Assembly (NCBI GenBank): GCA_046727955.1
Contig: JBKPDO010000230.1
Location: forward strand, 1 to 43,353
DNA: 43,353 nucleotides
DNA from: DASVXQ01 sp046727955
GTDB taxonomy: Bacteria; Actinomycetota; CALGFH01
Direction: 5' to 3'
A program made the translations under genes and the position numbers. This document shows positions 34,294 to 42,828 of the stretch, one piece after another. Below the pieces are notes generated by a model. The model was not told the origin of the DNA. It did not search any database and worked only from the letters and a program-made list of their open reading frames with translations. Positions within the stretch are counted from its first letter, which is position 1. Each line of letters starts with the position of its first letter.

Positions 34294-34963
34294 TCACGCG
34301 TCCAGTGCGTCTGCTGCCACGGACACGGGCGCATCTCCCAAACAAGCGGGGGTGTCCGGCCAGTTGCGCCACGCACGAACGGCCACAAAGAACCGCCCGG
34401 CGAACAGCACCTCGCCATCGCCGCCCAACTCGGCCAGCAGCCGTTCGGCGGTGAAGTGGCGCTTGTAGATCGTGAACCGCGAGCCGTCACGCAACACGCG
34501 CTCCTGCCAGCCGTCACGCTGCCCATCCTCGTAGGCGGCTGTGTCAACCACGACCAGCTCGGCCGCGACCCGGCGAGCTTCGGCCAGGAACGCCACCCCC
34601 CTCGACCTCGACCAGGTGGCCATAGAAGTGGCTGGTGAACAGCCGGTCAAATGTTGCGTCGCCGAACGGCAGGGCGGGGACCACGGCCCGCACCCGCTGT
34701 GCGGTCGGGATTCTGCTCCTGGCGAGCTTGAGCATGCGCTCGCTTTGATCCAGTGCCACCACATAGCCGCGGAGGTACTGGGCGAACAGGCCGGTCCCGC
34801 AGGCCACGTCTAGCACGCGACCAGGCGGCAGCGCCACCAGCACGCGGCCGAGCGCGGCCGACTCGCGGGCGAACGCCGCGACGGTCTCGGCGTCCAAGCC
34901 GTCGGTAATGGTCTCGTCGTATTCGGCGGCCCGCCGCTCGTAGTACTCCTCCCGTTCGCCCAT
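34294..34963 (-). pseudogene. SAM-dependent class I methyltransferase, frameshifted
   Basis: From ATG 34963 the frame reads EEYYERRAAEYDE and VLDVACGTGLFAQYL (SAM motif I), then ALDQSERML and ALPFGDATFDRLF. The frame breaks at a run of six C (34596-34601, six G in the coding strand). Removing one base joins HLVEVEG to VAFLAEARRVAAELVVVD and continues to the stop at 34294, giving about 222 residues. The family is small-molecule or ubiquinone/menaquinone-like methyltransferase; the substrate is unknown. A sequencing error in the homopolymer is as likely as a real mutation or slippage. Confidence 0.75.
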
Positions 34964-35198
34964 GCCCCCATGACAGCACAACCACATGGCAGCACAACCA
35001 CCAACGACCAGGCGCCAGTGGCGCTGAAGGCCACGGCGGTTGTGCAACACCCTGGTACCAGCCCGTTGCACAAAGACTTGATGGTTGGTAGGTCCGCCGT
35101 CCGTAACGCTATCGGGACGGAACCCGGCCACACTGGCGCGTAAGCGATGATGCTCGGGACGATATCCGGAGTCGGAGGGCCTCCATGCGTCGAGGATC

Positions 35199-36583
35199 AT
35201 GGCGGTAACCGCCGACGGCCGACCGCCAGGGACGCGCTGCTGGGCGGCCGGGCTGGCATGGGCGCTGTGGACGCTGGTCCTGCTCGGCCTGACCGTGACG
35301 CCCTGGTTGAACCAGCAAGCGCGCCAGGCCGGCCGGTCCGACCTGGGGTCGGACGCCAACACCGTCATCTACGGGCTGGTGGCGGTGAGCGCGGCCACGG
35401 TCGGGGCGCTGCTGGCCAGCCGCCGCCCTCGCCATCCGGTGGGCTGGCTGCTGCTGGCACTTGGGCTGTGGTTCGTCTACGGGTATGCAAGCTGGGTGCT
35501 GTTGGCCTGGCGTGGGGCGCCACCCACCGTCGGCTCCGCGATCTTGGACGCCAACGTCGTGGTGATCCCGGCCTGCATCGGCTTTGTCCTGCTGCTGACC
35601 CCGACCGGGAAGCTGCCTTCGCAGCGCTGGCGGTGGTGGGCCAGGGTCGCGGCGGCCGCGCCGGTGGTGGGGTTGGTGTTGTTGGCGCTGGGGCCATTCA
35701 GGGAGCCCGACCAGTCGGTCGCCAACCCGCTCGCTATCGGTGCCTTGGCCGGTCCGCTGCTGGTGGTACGCGGCGTGACCTTTGCTGTCGCCGGTCTGGC
35801 GATCCCGGTCGGCGCCTGGTCGCTGGTGGTGCGCTTCCGTCGCGCCCGCGGCGAGGAGCGCCAGCAGCTGCGGTGGCTGGCGGTGGCGGCGGCGCCAGTG
35901 GCGGTCGCGCTGGTGGTGCTGGCGACCCAGGCGCTGACGGGCAGCGAGGTCGACCTCGGCTGGCTAGTGCTACGTTCCTCAAAAGCGGTACACATGCTCC
36001 GCCTCGGATCCTTGCTGGTCAGAGCACCATTGGCCAGGCTATGGGGGCAGCAGAGCCCTTTTTTCCTGCACCGGATCTAACGAACGTAGCACTAGCCGGC
36101 GTCTGCCTGGCGGTCTTGCCGCTGGCGATCGGGGCGGCGATCCTGCGCTACCGGCTGTATGACCTGGACCGCATCATCAGCCGCACCCTGGCCTACGGGC
36201 TGCTCACGGTGCTGCTTGGTGGCGGCTACGCCGGCGTGGTCCTGGGGCTCGGCCAGCTCCTCGGCCGAGACTCGAGCCTGGTGGTGGCCGGCGCCACCCT
36301 GGCCGTGGCGGCGCTGTTCCAGCCGGCCCGCCGCCGCATCCAGCAGTTGGTGGACCGCCGCTTCAACCAGCGCCGCTACGACGCCGCCAGGACGATCGAC
36401 GCATTTGCTGGCCGGCTGCGCCAACAGGTCGACCTGGACGGCCTGACCGCCGAACTGGTGGCGGTGGTGGACCAGACGATGCAGCCGACCCGGGTGTCGC
36501 TGTGGCTGCGGCCACTATCGCCCGGACCGAACGAATCGGCCAACGCGGTCGCGGACGGTGCCGGAGGGCAGAGAAGTCAATGA
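35199..36583 (+). pseudogene. Sensor-like multi-helix membrane protein interrupted by a small element
   Basis: The first part (35199 to about 35966) encodes several hydrophobic helices (WALWTLVLLGLTVT, VGWLLLALGLWFVYGYASWVLL, CIGFVLLLTPTGKLP). After a 128-bp insertion the second part continues in another frame with LAVLPLAIGAAILRYRLYDLDRIISRTLAYGLLTVLLG and ends VDQTMQPTRVSLWLRP. This is the membrane and linker region typical of actinobacterial sensor-like proteins without a kinase domain. Without the insertion (1385 minus 128 = 1257 bases) it would be an intact 418-residue protein. The current gene is inactive unless the first 293 residues function alone. Confidence 0.85.
35965..36094. mobile_element. 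126-bp TA-flanked MITE inside the sensor-like gene
   Basis: The terminal inverted repeats GTGCTACGTTC (35967-35977) and GAACGTAGCAC (36082-36092) are flanked by TA on both sides (35965-35966 and 36093-36094). This fits target duplication by IS630/Tc1-mariner-type transposases. Deleting 128 bases (element plus one TA) gives GGC-TGG-CTA-GCC-GGC and restores one continuous reading frame. The target GGCTAGCC is itself palindromic. The interior has no coding capacity for a transposase, so movement would need one supplied elsewhere. Confidence 0.85.
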
Positions 36584-37023
36584 TGGCAGTGATCCAGAGC
36601 ACCACGCTGATCGAGCGCGGCCCGGAGGAGGTGTCCGACTACCTCGTCGATCTTCGCAACGAGCTGGAGTGGAACCCCGATGTCGAGTCGGTGGAGAAGC
36701 TCACCGACGGGCCGCTGGGGGTTGGTACCAAGTACCTGGTCAAGTGGAAGCAGAGCCGCCTGCTCGAAGTCGAGTGCACTCGCTTTGCCCGTCCCCGCGA
36801 GTGGGTCTACCTCAACGGCGGACCGGTGGCGGTCACGTTCACGGCCCGCCTGACACCAGAGGGCGAGGGGACGCGGCTCACCGCCATGTTCGAGGCGCGC
36901 CCGAACGGCTGGTTCCGGCTGGTGTTCCCAATCTTCCTGCTGCTGATGAGGCGCCAAGAGCAAGCCAACATGACCTACGTCAAACAGGCCGTCGAACGCC
37001 GCTCCAGCTCACTTAGAAACTAG
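36580..37023 (+). CDS. SRPBCC-family (polyketide cyclase/START-like) protein
   Basis: This 147-residue protein has the helix-grip pattern. It starts IQSTTLIERGPEEVSDYLVDLRNELEWNPDVESVEKLTDGPLGVGTKY, which is typical of the START/polyketide-cyclase SRPBCC group, and ends with a long amphipathic helix. Such proteins bind hydrophobic ligands in a cavity; ligand and role are unknown. ATG 36580 overlaps the stop of the interrupted sensor gene (ATGA), so it was once translated as its partner and may now be poorly expressed. Confidence 0.85.
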   Translation: MMAVIQSTTLIERGPEEVSDYLVDLRNELEWNPDVESVEKLTDGPLGVGTKYLVKWKQSRLLEVECTRFARPREWVYLNGGPVAVTFTARLTPEGEGTRLTAMFEARPNGWFRLVFPIFLLLMRRQEQANMTYVKQAVERRSSSLRN

Positions 37024-37062
37024 CGCATTTGGTGCTAACGATACGAACGGGTAGAATGGGCC

Positions 37063-37195
37063 ATGGCCTACAACTTCCTGCACACCCGCAAGGGCAGGGT
37101 GTAGGGCTACAACGCCCAGGCGGTCACCACCTTGGAGCAGGTGATCGTCGCCGCCGAGCTCACCGACGAGGCCAACGACATCCGCCAGCTCACCG
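37063..37195 (+). pseudogene. IS1182-type transposase, internally deleted remnant
   Basis: MAYNFLHTRKGRV followed by a TAG (37102-37104) and then GYNAQAVTTLEQVIVAAELT and DEANDIRQL. The first six residues are the start of IS1182-type transposases and the rest is their central-to-late region, so several hundred codons between are missing. The stop probably replaced a CAG. Confidence 0.75.
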
Positions 37196-37293
37196 GATTG
37201 ACTATCGCTCCTCTTGCTCGTGGACGGGCTGGAAGTAGTGGTCAAGCGTCCAGTCGGCCAGCCGCCTCCATCGATGGCGCCGCTGGGGCCCGG

Positions 37294-38067
37294 TCAGGGT
37301 TGGCGTAGCCCCTGGGCGACGGCGAGCAGCGTGCGCTGGCCGATCCGCTGATCGCCGCTGACCGACAGTTCGATCCCGCCGGGCTCGCGCCAGGTGATCG
37401 TAATCTTGTGGTTGAGCGCGTCGCGGGTGACCACCGCGGGATGGCCGTGGACGCTCGCCGACGGGTGGGGGCGGGCTGGCAGGCGCCCGTAGCGGTCACG
37501 GGTCTCGAAGACCGCGAACCAGGGACCCTGGTTGGCATCGGCCTGCTCGAACCGCTGGATGTAGGTGCGCGGCAGCACCAGCTCGTTCGCCCCTTCGGCG
37601 ACTTCGGCGGGCTTGCCCGGCTTGGTCGGCCGCCAGCCCACGGGCAGCGCGCCCACCGCGATCGTGGGCTGGCCGTGCGCCGTGGTGATCCGCAGGCCCG
37701 CCGCCACCCGCAGCAGCTCGGCGTCGGGCACGTTGAGGCCGGCGACCTGGGCCACGACACCCGGCTGCTCCAGCCAGGTCAGGCCGCTCATGAGGTTGCC
37801 CGACCGGGCGGGAAACAGCAGCCCGGCGCTCCGGCGGACCCGCACGACCCGCACGGTCGGGTAGCTGCGCGCCTCGCGGGCGACGTCGAGCGCGTCCAGC
37901 CGCGGGTTGACGCTGACCGTCAGCTCCCCGCCATGCGGCCCCCGGAACGACCGGGCCCCCGGGATGGGCAGTCCGAGCAGCCGTACCTTAGACACGCTGC
38001 GGGCGGCGGTTGGTTGCCTCGGCTTGGCGGCTGCGTGGCGATCACGCTGGTGGTCAGCCGACCGCAA
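37294..38067 (-). CDS. Probable 5'-truncated secreted or anti-sigma-like protein
   Basis: The frame encodes 257 residues with no recognised family. Conserved-looking segments are VSVNPRLDALDVAREARSY, LTWLEQPGVVAQVAGLNVP, AELLRVAAGLRI and, near the end, ITWREPGGIELSVSG and TLLAVAQGLR. The repeated 'LLRVAxGL' endings resemble the extracellular domain of DUF4367- or anti-sigma-type proteins. There is no signal peptide or membrane helix at the start, and the upstream side abuts an IS1182 remnant, so the amino-terminal part was probably lost. It is flanked on both sides by transposase remnants. Confidence 0.45.
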   Translation of the reverse strand: MRSADHQRDRHAAAKPRQPTAARSVSKVRLLGLPIPGARSFRGPHGGELTVSVNPRLDALDVAREARSYPTVRVVRVRRSAGLLFPARSGNLMSGLTWLEQPGVVAQVAGLNVPDAELLRVAAGLRITTAHGQPTIAVGALPVGWRPTKPGKPAEVAEGANELVLPRTYIQRFEQADANQGPWFAVFETRDRYGRLPARPHPSASVHGHPAVVTRDALNHKITITWREPGGIELSVSGDQRIGQRTLLAVAQGLRQP

Positions 38068-38122
38068 GCACCAGAATTTGTGGACGAAGGTAGCGGAAGG
38101 TAGCGAATGTATAGACTACGCC

Positions 38123-38290
38123 ATGGCTTACAACTTCCTGCGCGCAGAGCGCGACCAGCCCTTCCTGCTGCCCCGGACCTGCGCGACTGGCTCCCCAGGA
38201 GCATCTCGCCTGGTTCGTCCTCGACGTCACCGACCAGCTCGACCTGGACCCGTTCTACCGCCCATACCCTGATGACGGGCACGGCCACCC
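38123..38290 (+). pseudogene. IS1182-type transposase, N-terminal remnant with two shifts
   Basis: Reading with two single-base corrections gives MAYNFLRAERDQPFLLP, PDLRDWLP and EHLAWFVLDVTDQLDL, DPFYRPYPDDGHGHP. This is the amino-terminal signature of IS1182-family transposases. Shifts lie near 38170 and 38195. The remnant ends where the tail of the opposite-strand gene begins. Confidence 0.75.
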
Positions 38291-38807
38291 CGGCACGCTC
38301 GACCTGCTGCTCGAAGAGTTCCTCGTACCCGCCCCAGGCGGCCTCGACCTGGGCCAGCAGCTCGTCGTCGGTCCGACGCCCGGCCAGGTAGTAGCCAAGC
38401 AGCGCCCCCGCGGCGGCGTCCACCTCGCCCGGGTCGGCACCGCGGGGCGCCCCGGGCCGCTCCTGGTCAAGGTCGCGCAGCCGCTCGTCAAGCACCCCGA
38501 GCTGCATGCCGGTCCGCGACACCTCCGCCCGTGTCACATGCGGGTCCTTGCCGCTGAGCCGACGGTACAGGCGCGCTGCCTGCTGCTCGCCGGCAGGGAA
38601 CCCGCCCCGAAAGGCCGGCAGGAAGAGCCGGGCTGCAACCACCAGATACCAGGGGATCAGCAGCCAGGACAGGTGCAGCCTGTTCAGTCGATGGGCCACA
38701 CGCAGGCTGCGCGGCTTCGGCTCCATGCGCACCAACTGGTCATGGGAGCGCAGCACCGCGGCGTGAAGCGCCGCCGGGTCCTCCGCCGAAGCGCTGTCGT
38801 CGTGCAC
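38275..38807 (-). pseudogene. Membrane-anchored hypothetical protein, 3' end lost
   Basis: From GTG 38807 (GGGGAG five bases upstream) the protein reads AALHAAVLRSHDQLVRMEPKPRS, then one hydrophobic helix (LSWLLIPWYLVVAARLFLPAF) and a helical domain. That domain contains RLYRRLSGKDPHVTRAEVS, ALLGYYLAGRRTDDELLAQV and EELFEQQVERAGV. The family is not recognised. The frame then runs into the IS1182 remnant on the other strand and stays open by chance to 37920, so the true carboxy end appears to be missing. Confidence 0.5.
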
Positions 38808-39017
38808 GCCATCTCCCCTATGTGGAATCACGCTTGGTCAAGCCGTCGGTCCGAGCATGCCCCGCTGCATCACCCTGGCCTGCCAGCACGGATGCCGGAG
38901 AGCGTCGGATCACTGGGTCTGCCAGTACCGCACATTCGGGTCAGGCCGCTGGCCACGCTCGACGGCCCGCTTGAAGCGGTCATGGACACACCACAGCAGA
39001 ACGACCCTGGCCTCGGG

Positions 39018-39385
39018 TCGAACTGCGCACCTCGCGATCACCGGCCGGGACGCGGGCGCACCGAGGGCGCGGCTCGCGAGATCCGCGCAGCCAGCGGCGG
39101 GCAGGTGGACGCCTTCGTCGCGGACCTGTCCTCCCAGTCGCAGGTGCGGCGGCTGGCCGACGAGGTCCTCCAGCGCCTTTCCCGGATCGATGTGCTGGTC
39201 AACAATGTCGGCGGGTACTGGCACACCCGGCACGGCACCGCTGACGGGCTGGAGCGGACCTTCGCCCTCAACCATCTCGCGCCGTTCCTGCTCACCAACC
39301 TGCTGCTGGACCGGCTGCAGCACAGCGCCCCGGCCCGCGTGGTCACGGTCTCCTCCAGCGCGCACGCCCAGGGGCGAATCGACTT
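39018..39385 (+). pseudogene. Short-chain dehydrogenase/reductase remnant
   Basis: The sequence shows HLAITGRD, then after a shift AAREIRAASGGQV, FVADLSSQSQVRRLADEVL, IDVLVNNVGGYW, FALNHLAPFLLTNLLLDRL and RVVTVSSSAHAQGRID. These are the NNVG, NHL and SS catalytic-core segments of retinol-dehydrogenase-like SDR enzymes. The Gly-rich cofactor loop at the start and the YxxxK motif at the end are missing. The gene is cut exactly where the 35-bp repeat begins. Confidence 0.75.
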
Positions 39386-39420
39386 GGGTGTGGCTCCTCT
39401 GCAGGGACTGGCTGACCTGG
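39386..39420. repeat. 35-bp direct repeat, left copy
   Basis: GGGTGTGGCTCCTCTGCAGG continues for 15 more bases; 34 of 35 positions are identical to 43096-43130 in the same orientation. It truncates the SDR gene. Probably the end of an unidentified insertion sequence. Confidence 0.7.
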
Positions 39421-39555
39421 TCCCTTCCTGGCGAGCACCTGCCAATCGTTGGGGTGTCCACCGAACCGGGGCAAGCCCGCGGTGACGGCCACGCCGACTG
39501 GGCCTATCAGTGGATCGCCCAGCTCGGGGTCGAGGGCGAAGCCAATCGCCGACTG

Positions 39556-42426
39556 TCAGCTTGTCGTGGTGGCCGTCACCCATGCGGCGATCTCGGTGCG
39601 GCGCGCGGCGCCAAGCTTGGTGAGGATGTGCTCGACGTGGGCGCCGACCGTCTTGGGCGACAGCACCAGCCTCGCCGCAATCTCACGATTGGTGAGCCCG
39701 GAGGCGACCAGCCGGGCGACCTCGAACTCGCGGACGGTCAGCGGATGCCGCGGGTCCGCGGCCCGCTCGCCACCCGCGCCGCCGAGCAGCCGCTCGGCCG
39801 CTTCGACGATCGGGGACGCGCCGGCCTGCCCGGCGAGGGTGCGCGCGTCGCGGGCCAGGGCAGCGCCCTCGACGCGACGCCGCGCCTTGACGGCGCAGCG
39901 GGCCTGGTCGAGTCGCGCCCAGGTGCCCTCCCAGAAGCGCCGCCGCGCGCCCCACCGGGTGGCGGCGCGGTGGAGGGCCTCGCGTGCCGCGGCCAGGTCG
40001 CCGGTGGCCAGGCACAGCAGCCCCCTGCCGTGGTCGATGGCGGGCAGGGTGCCGGGGATCGCCCGGGTGGTGAGCGCGGCGGCAACCTCGGTGAGCCACC
40101 GCTCGGCGCCGTCGACGTCGCCGCCCGCCAGCCGGGCGCGCACACCGGTGACCAGGAACGGGAACAGGTAGGCGGCGTCGGTGACCCGTGCGGAGGCGCT
40201 GTAGCCGCGGTCGCACAACGCGATCGCCGTGTCGAGGTCGCCGTTCAGCAACGCGGTCTCCGCCAGCCCCCACAGCGCGGGGGAGAGCCGCTGCAGCTCG
40301 GCCATGCGCTCACCCTGCTGAAGCGCGTCACCGAGCAGCTCCCGCGCAGGCTGCCACTGGCCGCGGCCCATCGCGAGGTAGCCGAGCACGTGCTGGGTGG
40401 TGATCCGAGTGGTGATCCCGCCGCGGCCGTCGGCGAGCGCGCGCTGCGCGGCCTGCTCGGCGGCGTCCCACTGACCGCACGCCCACTGGACGTGGGCCAG
40501 GTGGGCGGCCATGTAGTGGCGGTGGTTCCACAGCTCGACGCGCTCGGCGTAGTCGATGCCACGCTCCAGCCACTGCTCGGCCCGGTCGTACTCCACCAGC
40601 ACCGAAGCGCAGGAGCCGATCATGCGGTAGCCGCGCGCGGCCTCCGCCTCCTGGCGGCGCTCGACCGCCTCGCCGATGGTGCGCTCGAGCAACTCCCATC
40701 CTTCGTCCATCCGGCCAGCGAACACCAGCACCGACCCGAGCGTGGCGGCGGTATTCAAAACGGCGGCCTCGTCGCCGATCGCCTCGCTGAGCCCGCGGCT
40801 CTGCTCGCCGAAGCCGATAGCCTCCTCGAGCCGGCGATCCAGCATGTACGCGGCGGCCAGCGCACTCAGCAGCGCCGCCCGCACCGGGTCTGCCCCCCGC
40901 TCCGGGAGTGCGTCGAGGGTGAGCTGCAGGCGGCGTGTCCGGGCTGCCAGCTCCTCGCCGAGCAGATGCGCCACCGGGACGAGCTTGGCGACCACCGCGG
41001 CGGCGCCGATGCGGTCACCGGTCTCGGTGAGCAGCCGCTGCGCCTGCTCGAAGGCGTGCAGGGCGGCGGTGTTGTCGTCGGTGGCGGCAGCCTCGTCGCC
41101 GATGGCGGTCAGCAGCGCCGCATGCTCGCGCGGTGCCAGGTCGGCAGGCAGGTTGCGTTGCGCCCGCCGGTACAGCTCCAGCGCCTCGCGGTGCGCCGAC
41201 AGGGCCGCAGCCTCCCGCGCCGCCGCCACGGCGTGGCGGTACGCGGGCTCGGCGAGCTGCGCCTGGTCGAAGTGTGCCGAGACGAATGCGTCAGGGTAGC
41301 CGCGTTCGGCGGCCACGCGCGCGACGCGCTCGTGCAACCGGCGCCGGTGCGGCAGCGCAACGTCGTCGTAGAGCACATCGCGGATGAGGGCGTGCCGGAA
41401 GTCGAAGGCGGCCGCATCCACGCCGGGTTGCGCCAGGTACACCTCCTGGAGCCGGCGAAGCGCGTGGTCTATCGTCTCAGGGGTGTCCTGGGAGACGGCG
41501 GTCAACAGGTCGAACTCAAAGGATCGGCCGATCACGGCGGCCGCATGAGCGACCCCGCGGCAGGCCGCGTCCAGCGCTTGGGCGCGGGCGAGCACGGCAT
41601 CGGCCAGCGTCTCGGGAACAGGGACGGCACGGATGCTACCGGAGCCCGCCGCGGACGCGGGCTCGGCGACAGCGGCCAGGAACTCCTCGACGTGCAGCGG
41701 GATGCCGTCGCTGCGGTCGTGGATCGCCGTGACGATCTCGGTGGGGATGACGCGGCCCAGGAGCGCGCTGATCATGGTCGCGGTCTGCGCCGGTGTCAGC
41801 CGCGGCAAGCGGATCTCCTCAGCCAGCCGCTGGGTGAGCAGCCTCGCCCGCCATTCCCGCAGCGGGACGCGGGGATACAGCTCGTCGCTGCGGTAGGCAC
41901 CGGCCACCACCATGGCGCGGCCAGCAAGCCGGGCGGCCAGGTGCCCGGCGACCTCGAGGCTGAGCTGGTCGGCCCAGTGGAGGTCCTCGAGGACGACGAT
42001 CATCGCGCGGCCGCCGTCCAGCTGCAGGAGCGCGTCGGTGAGGTCCTGGACCAGCAGCCGCCGCTGCCGGTGGGCGTCCCCGCCGACGGTGGCGAAGTCC
42101 CGCAGCCGCGCCGACATGGCGGCGCCGACGTCGTGCAGCCGCGAGCCACCGGACTGGCGCAGGTCGCTGGCGAGGTCGAGCAGCAGTCCGCCGGACGCCT
42201 CCGCGTCGCCAGGGAACGCCGCCGCGCGGACCAGCCCAAACGACAGCTGCTGGGCGCGGTCCGCGATGGACGCCAGCAGGCGGGTCTTGCCGATGCCGGC
42301 CTCGCCGGCGACGAGCAGCAGATGGCCCTGCCCGCCGCTGGCTGCGGCGAGCCGCCGGTCGGCGAGGGCGAGAAGGTCGTCGCGGCCTACCAGCACAGGT
42401 GACTGCACCACGCCACGACCAGCCAT
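39556..42426 (-). CDS. LuxR-family ATPase transcriptional regulator (LAL type)
   Basis: The 956-residue regulator has an N-terminal STAND-like ATPase domain. It shows LVGRDDLL, Walker A GEAGIGKT and Walker B IVVLEDLHWAD. A long TPR-like helical region (about 380-880) precedes a C-terminal LuxR helix-turn-helix (LTVREFEVARLVASGLTNREIAARL, ending with KLGAARRTEIAAW). LAL proteins respond to small-molecule inducers bound by the helical region; the ligand is unknown. ATG 42426 is preferred because GGGGGAG lies eight bases upstream; ATG 42480 lacks such a site. It is divergent from the DUF4242 gene, a possible target. Confidence 0.93.
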   Translation of the reverse strand: MAGRGVVQSPVLVGRDDLLALADRRLAAASGGQGHLLLVAGEAGIGKTRLLASIADRAQQLSFGLVRAAAFPGDAEASGGLLLDLASDLRQSGGSRLHDVGAAMSARLRDFATVGGDAHRQRRLLVQDLTDALLQLDGGRAMIVVLEDLHWADQLSLEVAGHLAARLAGRAMVVAGAYRSDELYPRVPLREWRARLLTQRLAEEIRLPRLTPAQTATMISALLGRVIPTEIVTAIHDRSDGIPLHVEEFLAAVAEPASAAGSGSIRAVPVPETLADAVLARAQALDAACRGVAHAAAVIGRSFEFDLLTAVSQDTPETIDHALRRLQEVYLAQPGVDAAAFDFRHALIRDVLYDDVALPHRRRLHERVARVAAERGYPDAFVSAHFDQAQLAEPAYRHAVAAAREAAALSAHREALELYRRAQRNLPADLAPREHAALLTAIGDEAAATDDNTAALHAFEQAQRLLTETGDRIGAAAVVAKLVPVAHLLGEELAARTRRLQLTLDALPERGADPVRAALLSALAAAYMLDRRLEEAIGFGEQSRGLSEAIGDEAAVLNTAATLGSVLVFAGRMDEGWELLERTIGEAVERRQEAEAARGYRMIGSCASVLVEYDRAEQWLERGIDYAERVELWNHRHYMAAHLAHVQWACGQWDAAEQAAQRALADGRGGITTRITTQHVLGYLAMGRGQWQPARELLGDALQQGERMAELQRLSPALWGLAETALLNGDLDTAIALCDRGYSASARVTDAAYLFPFLVTGVRARLAGGDVDGAERWLTEVAAALTTRAIPGTLPAIDHGRGLLCLATGDLAAAREALHRAATRWGARRRFWEGTWARLDQARCAVKARRRVEGAALARDARTLAGQAGASPIVEAAERLLGGAGGERAADPRHPLTVREFEVARLVASGLTNREIAARLVLSPKTVGAHVEHILTKLGAARRTEIAAWVTATTTS

Positions 42427-42556
42427 TGCCTGTCTCCCCCGGTCCGAAGTTAGGTCAGTGTTGCACAGCAGGTCGGTCATCTGACCGATGCCGCGCCGGC
42501 CCCGGCGCGCTATGCTTCCAACCCGAAGCAGCTCCGTTCACGAGAGGAGCGCACCG

Positions 42557-42808
42557 GTGGCGAGGTTCATGGATGTCCACAGCGGGTTCGTCGGGGTGAC
42601 CGAGCAGCAGTTGGCCGAGGCGCACCAGCGGGACCTGGCGATCGAGGGCGACGAGGGCGTCCACTTCGAGCGGGCGTGGCTCGATCCCGAGTCCGGCAAG
42701 GTGTTCTGCCTGTCCACCGGACCGTCCAAGGAGAGCGTCCTGCGAGTCCACGAGCGGGCTGGGCACCCCACCGCGGAGATCTACGAGCTGCCGGTCGAGG
42801 TCTCCTGA
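42557..42808 (+). CDS. DUF4242 family small protein (SCO4226-like)
   Basis: This 83-residue protein starts RFMDVHSGFVGVTEQQLAEAH and contains HFERAWLDPESGKVFCLSTGPS and VLRVHERAGHPTAEIYEL. That is the ferredoxin-like DUF4242 pattern, in which a Streptomyces member was described as nickel-binding. GTG 42557 is chosen because GAGAGGAG lies seven bases upstream. It stands divergent to the LuxR-type regulator with a 130-base gap, so common control is plausible but not shown. Confidence 0.85.
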   Translation: MARFMDVHSGFVGVTEQQLAEAHQRDLAIEGDEGVHFERAWLDPESGKVFCLSTGPSKESVLRVHERAGHPTAEIYELPVEVS

Positions 42809-42828
42809 CACGCCAGGTTGGCCGCGTC

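Noticed and set aside
38930..39020. Minus-strand peptide HDRFKRAVERGQRPDPNVRYWQTQ
   Set aside because: It looks like a protein tail, but there is no body and no recognised family, so it is not reported as a gene.
38857..42402. An 1181-residue plus-strand open frame
   Set aside because: It is antisense to the LuxR-type regulator, whose Walker, TPR and helix-turn-helix motifs are clear. Long antisense frames are common in high-GC DNA.
42427..42480. ATG 42480 as start of the LuxR-type regulator
   Set aside because: It has no ribosome site and adds 18 non-conserved residues before the ATG 42426, which has GGGGGAG upstream.
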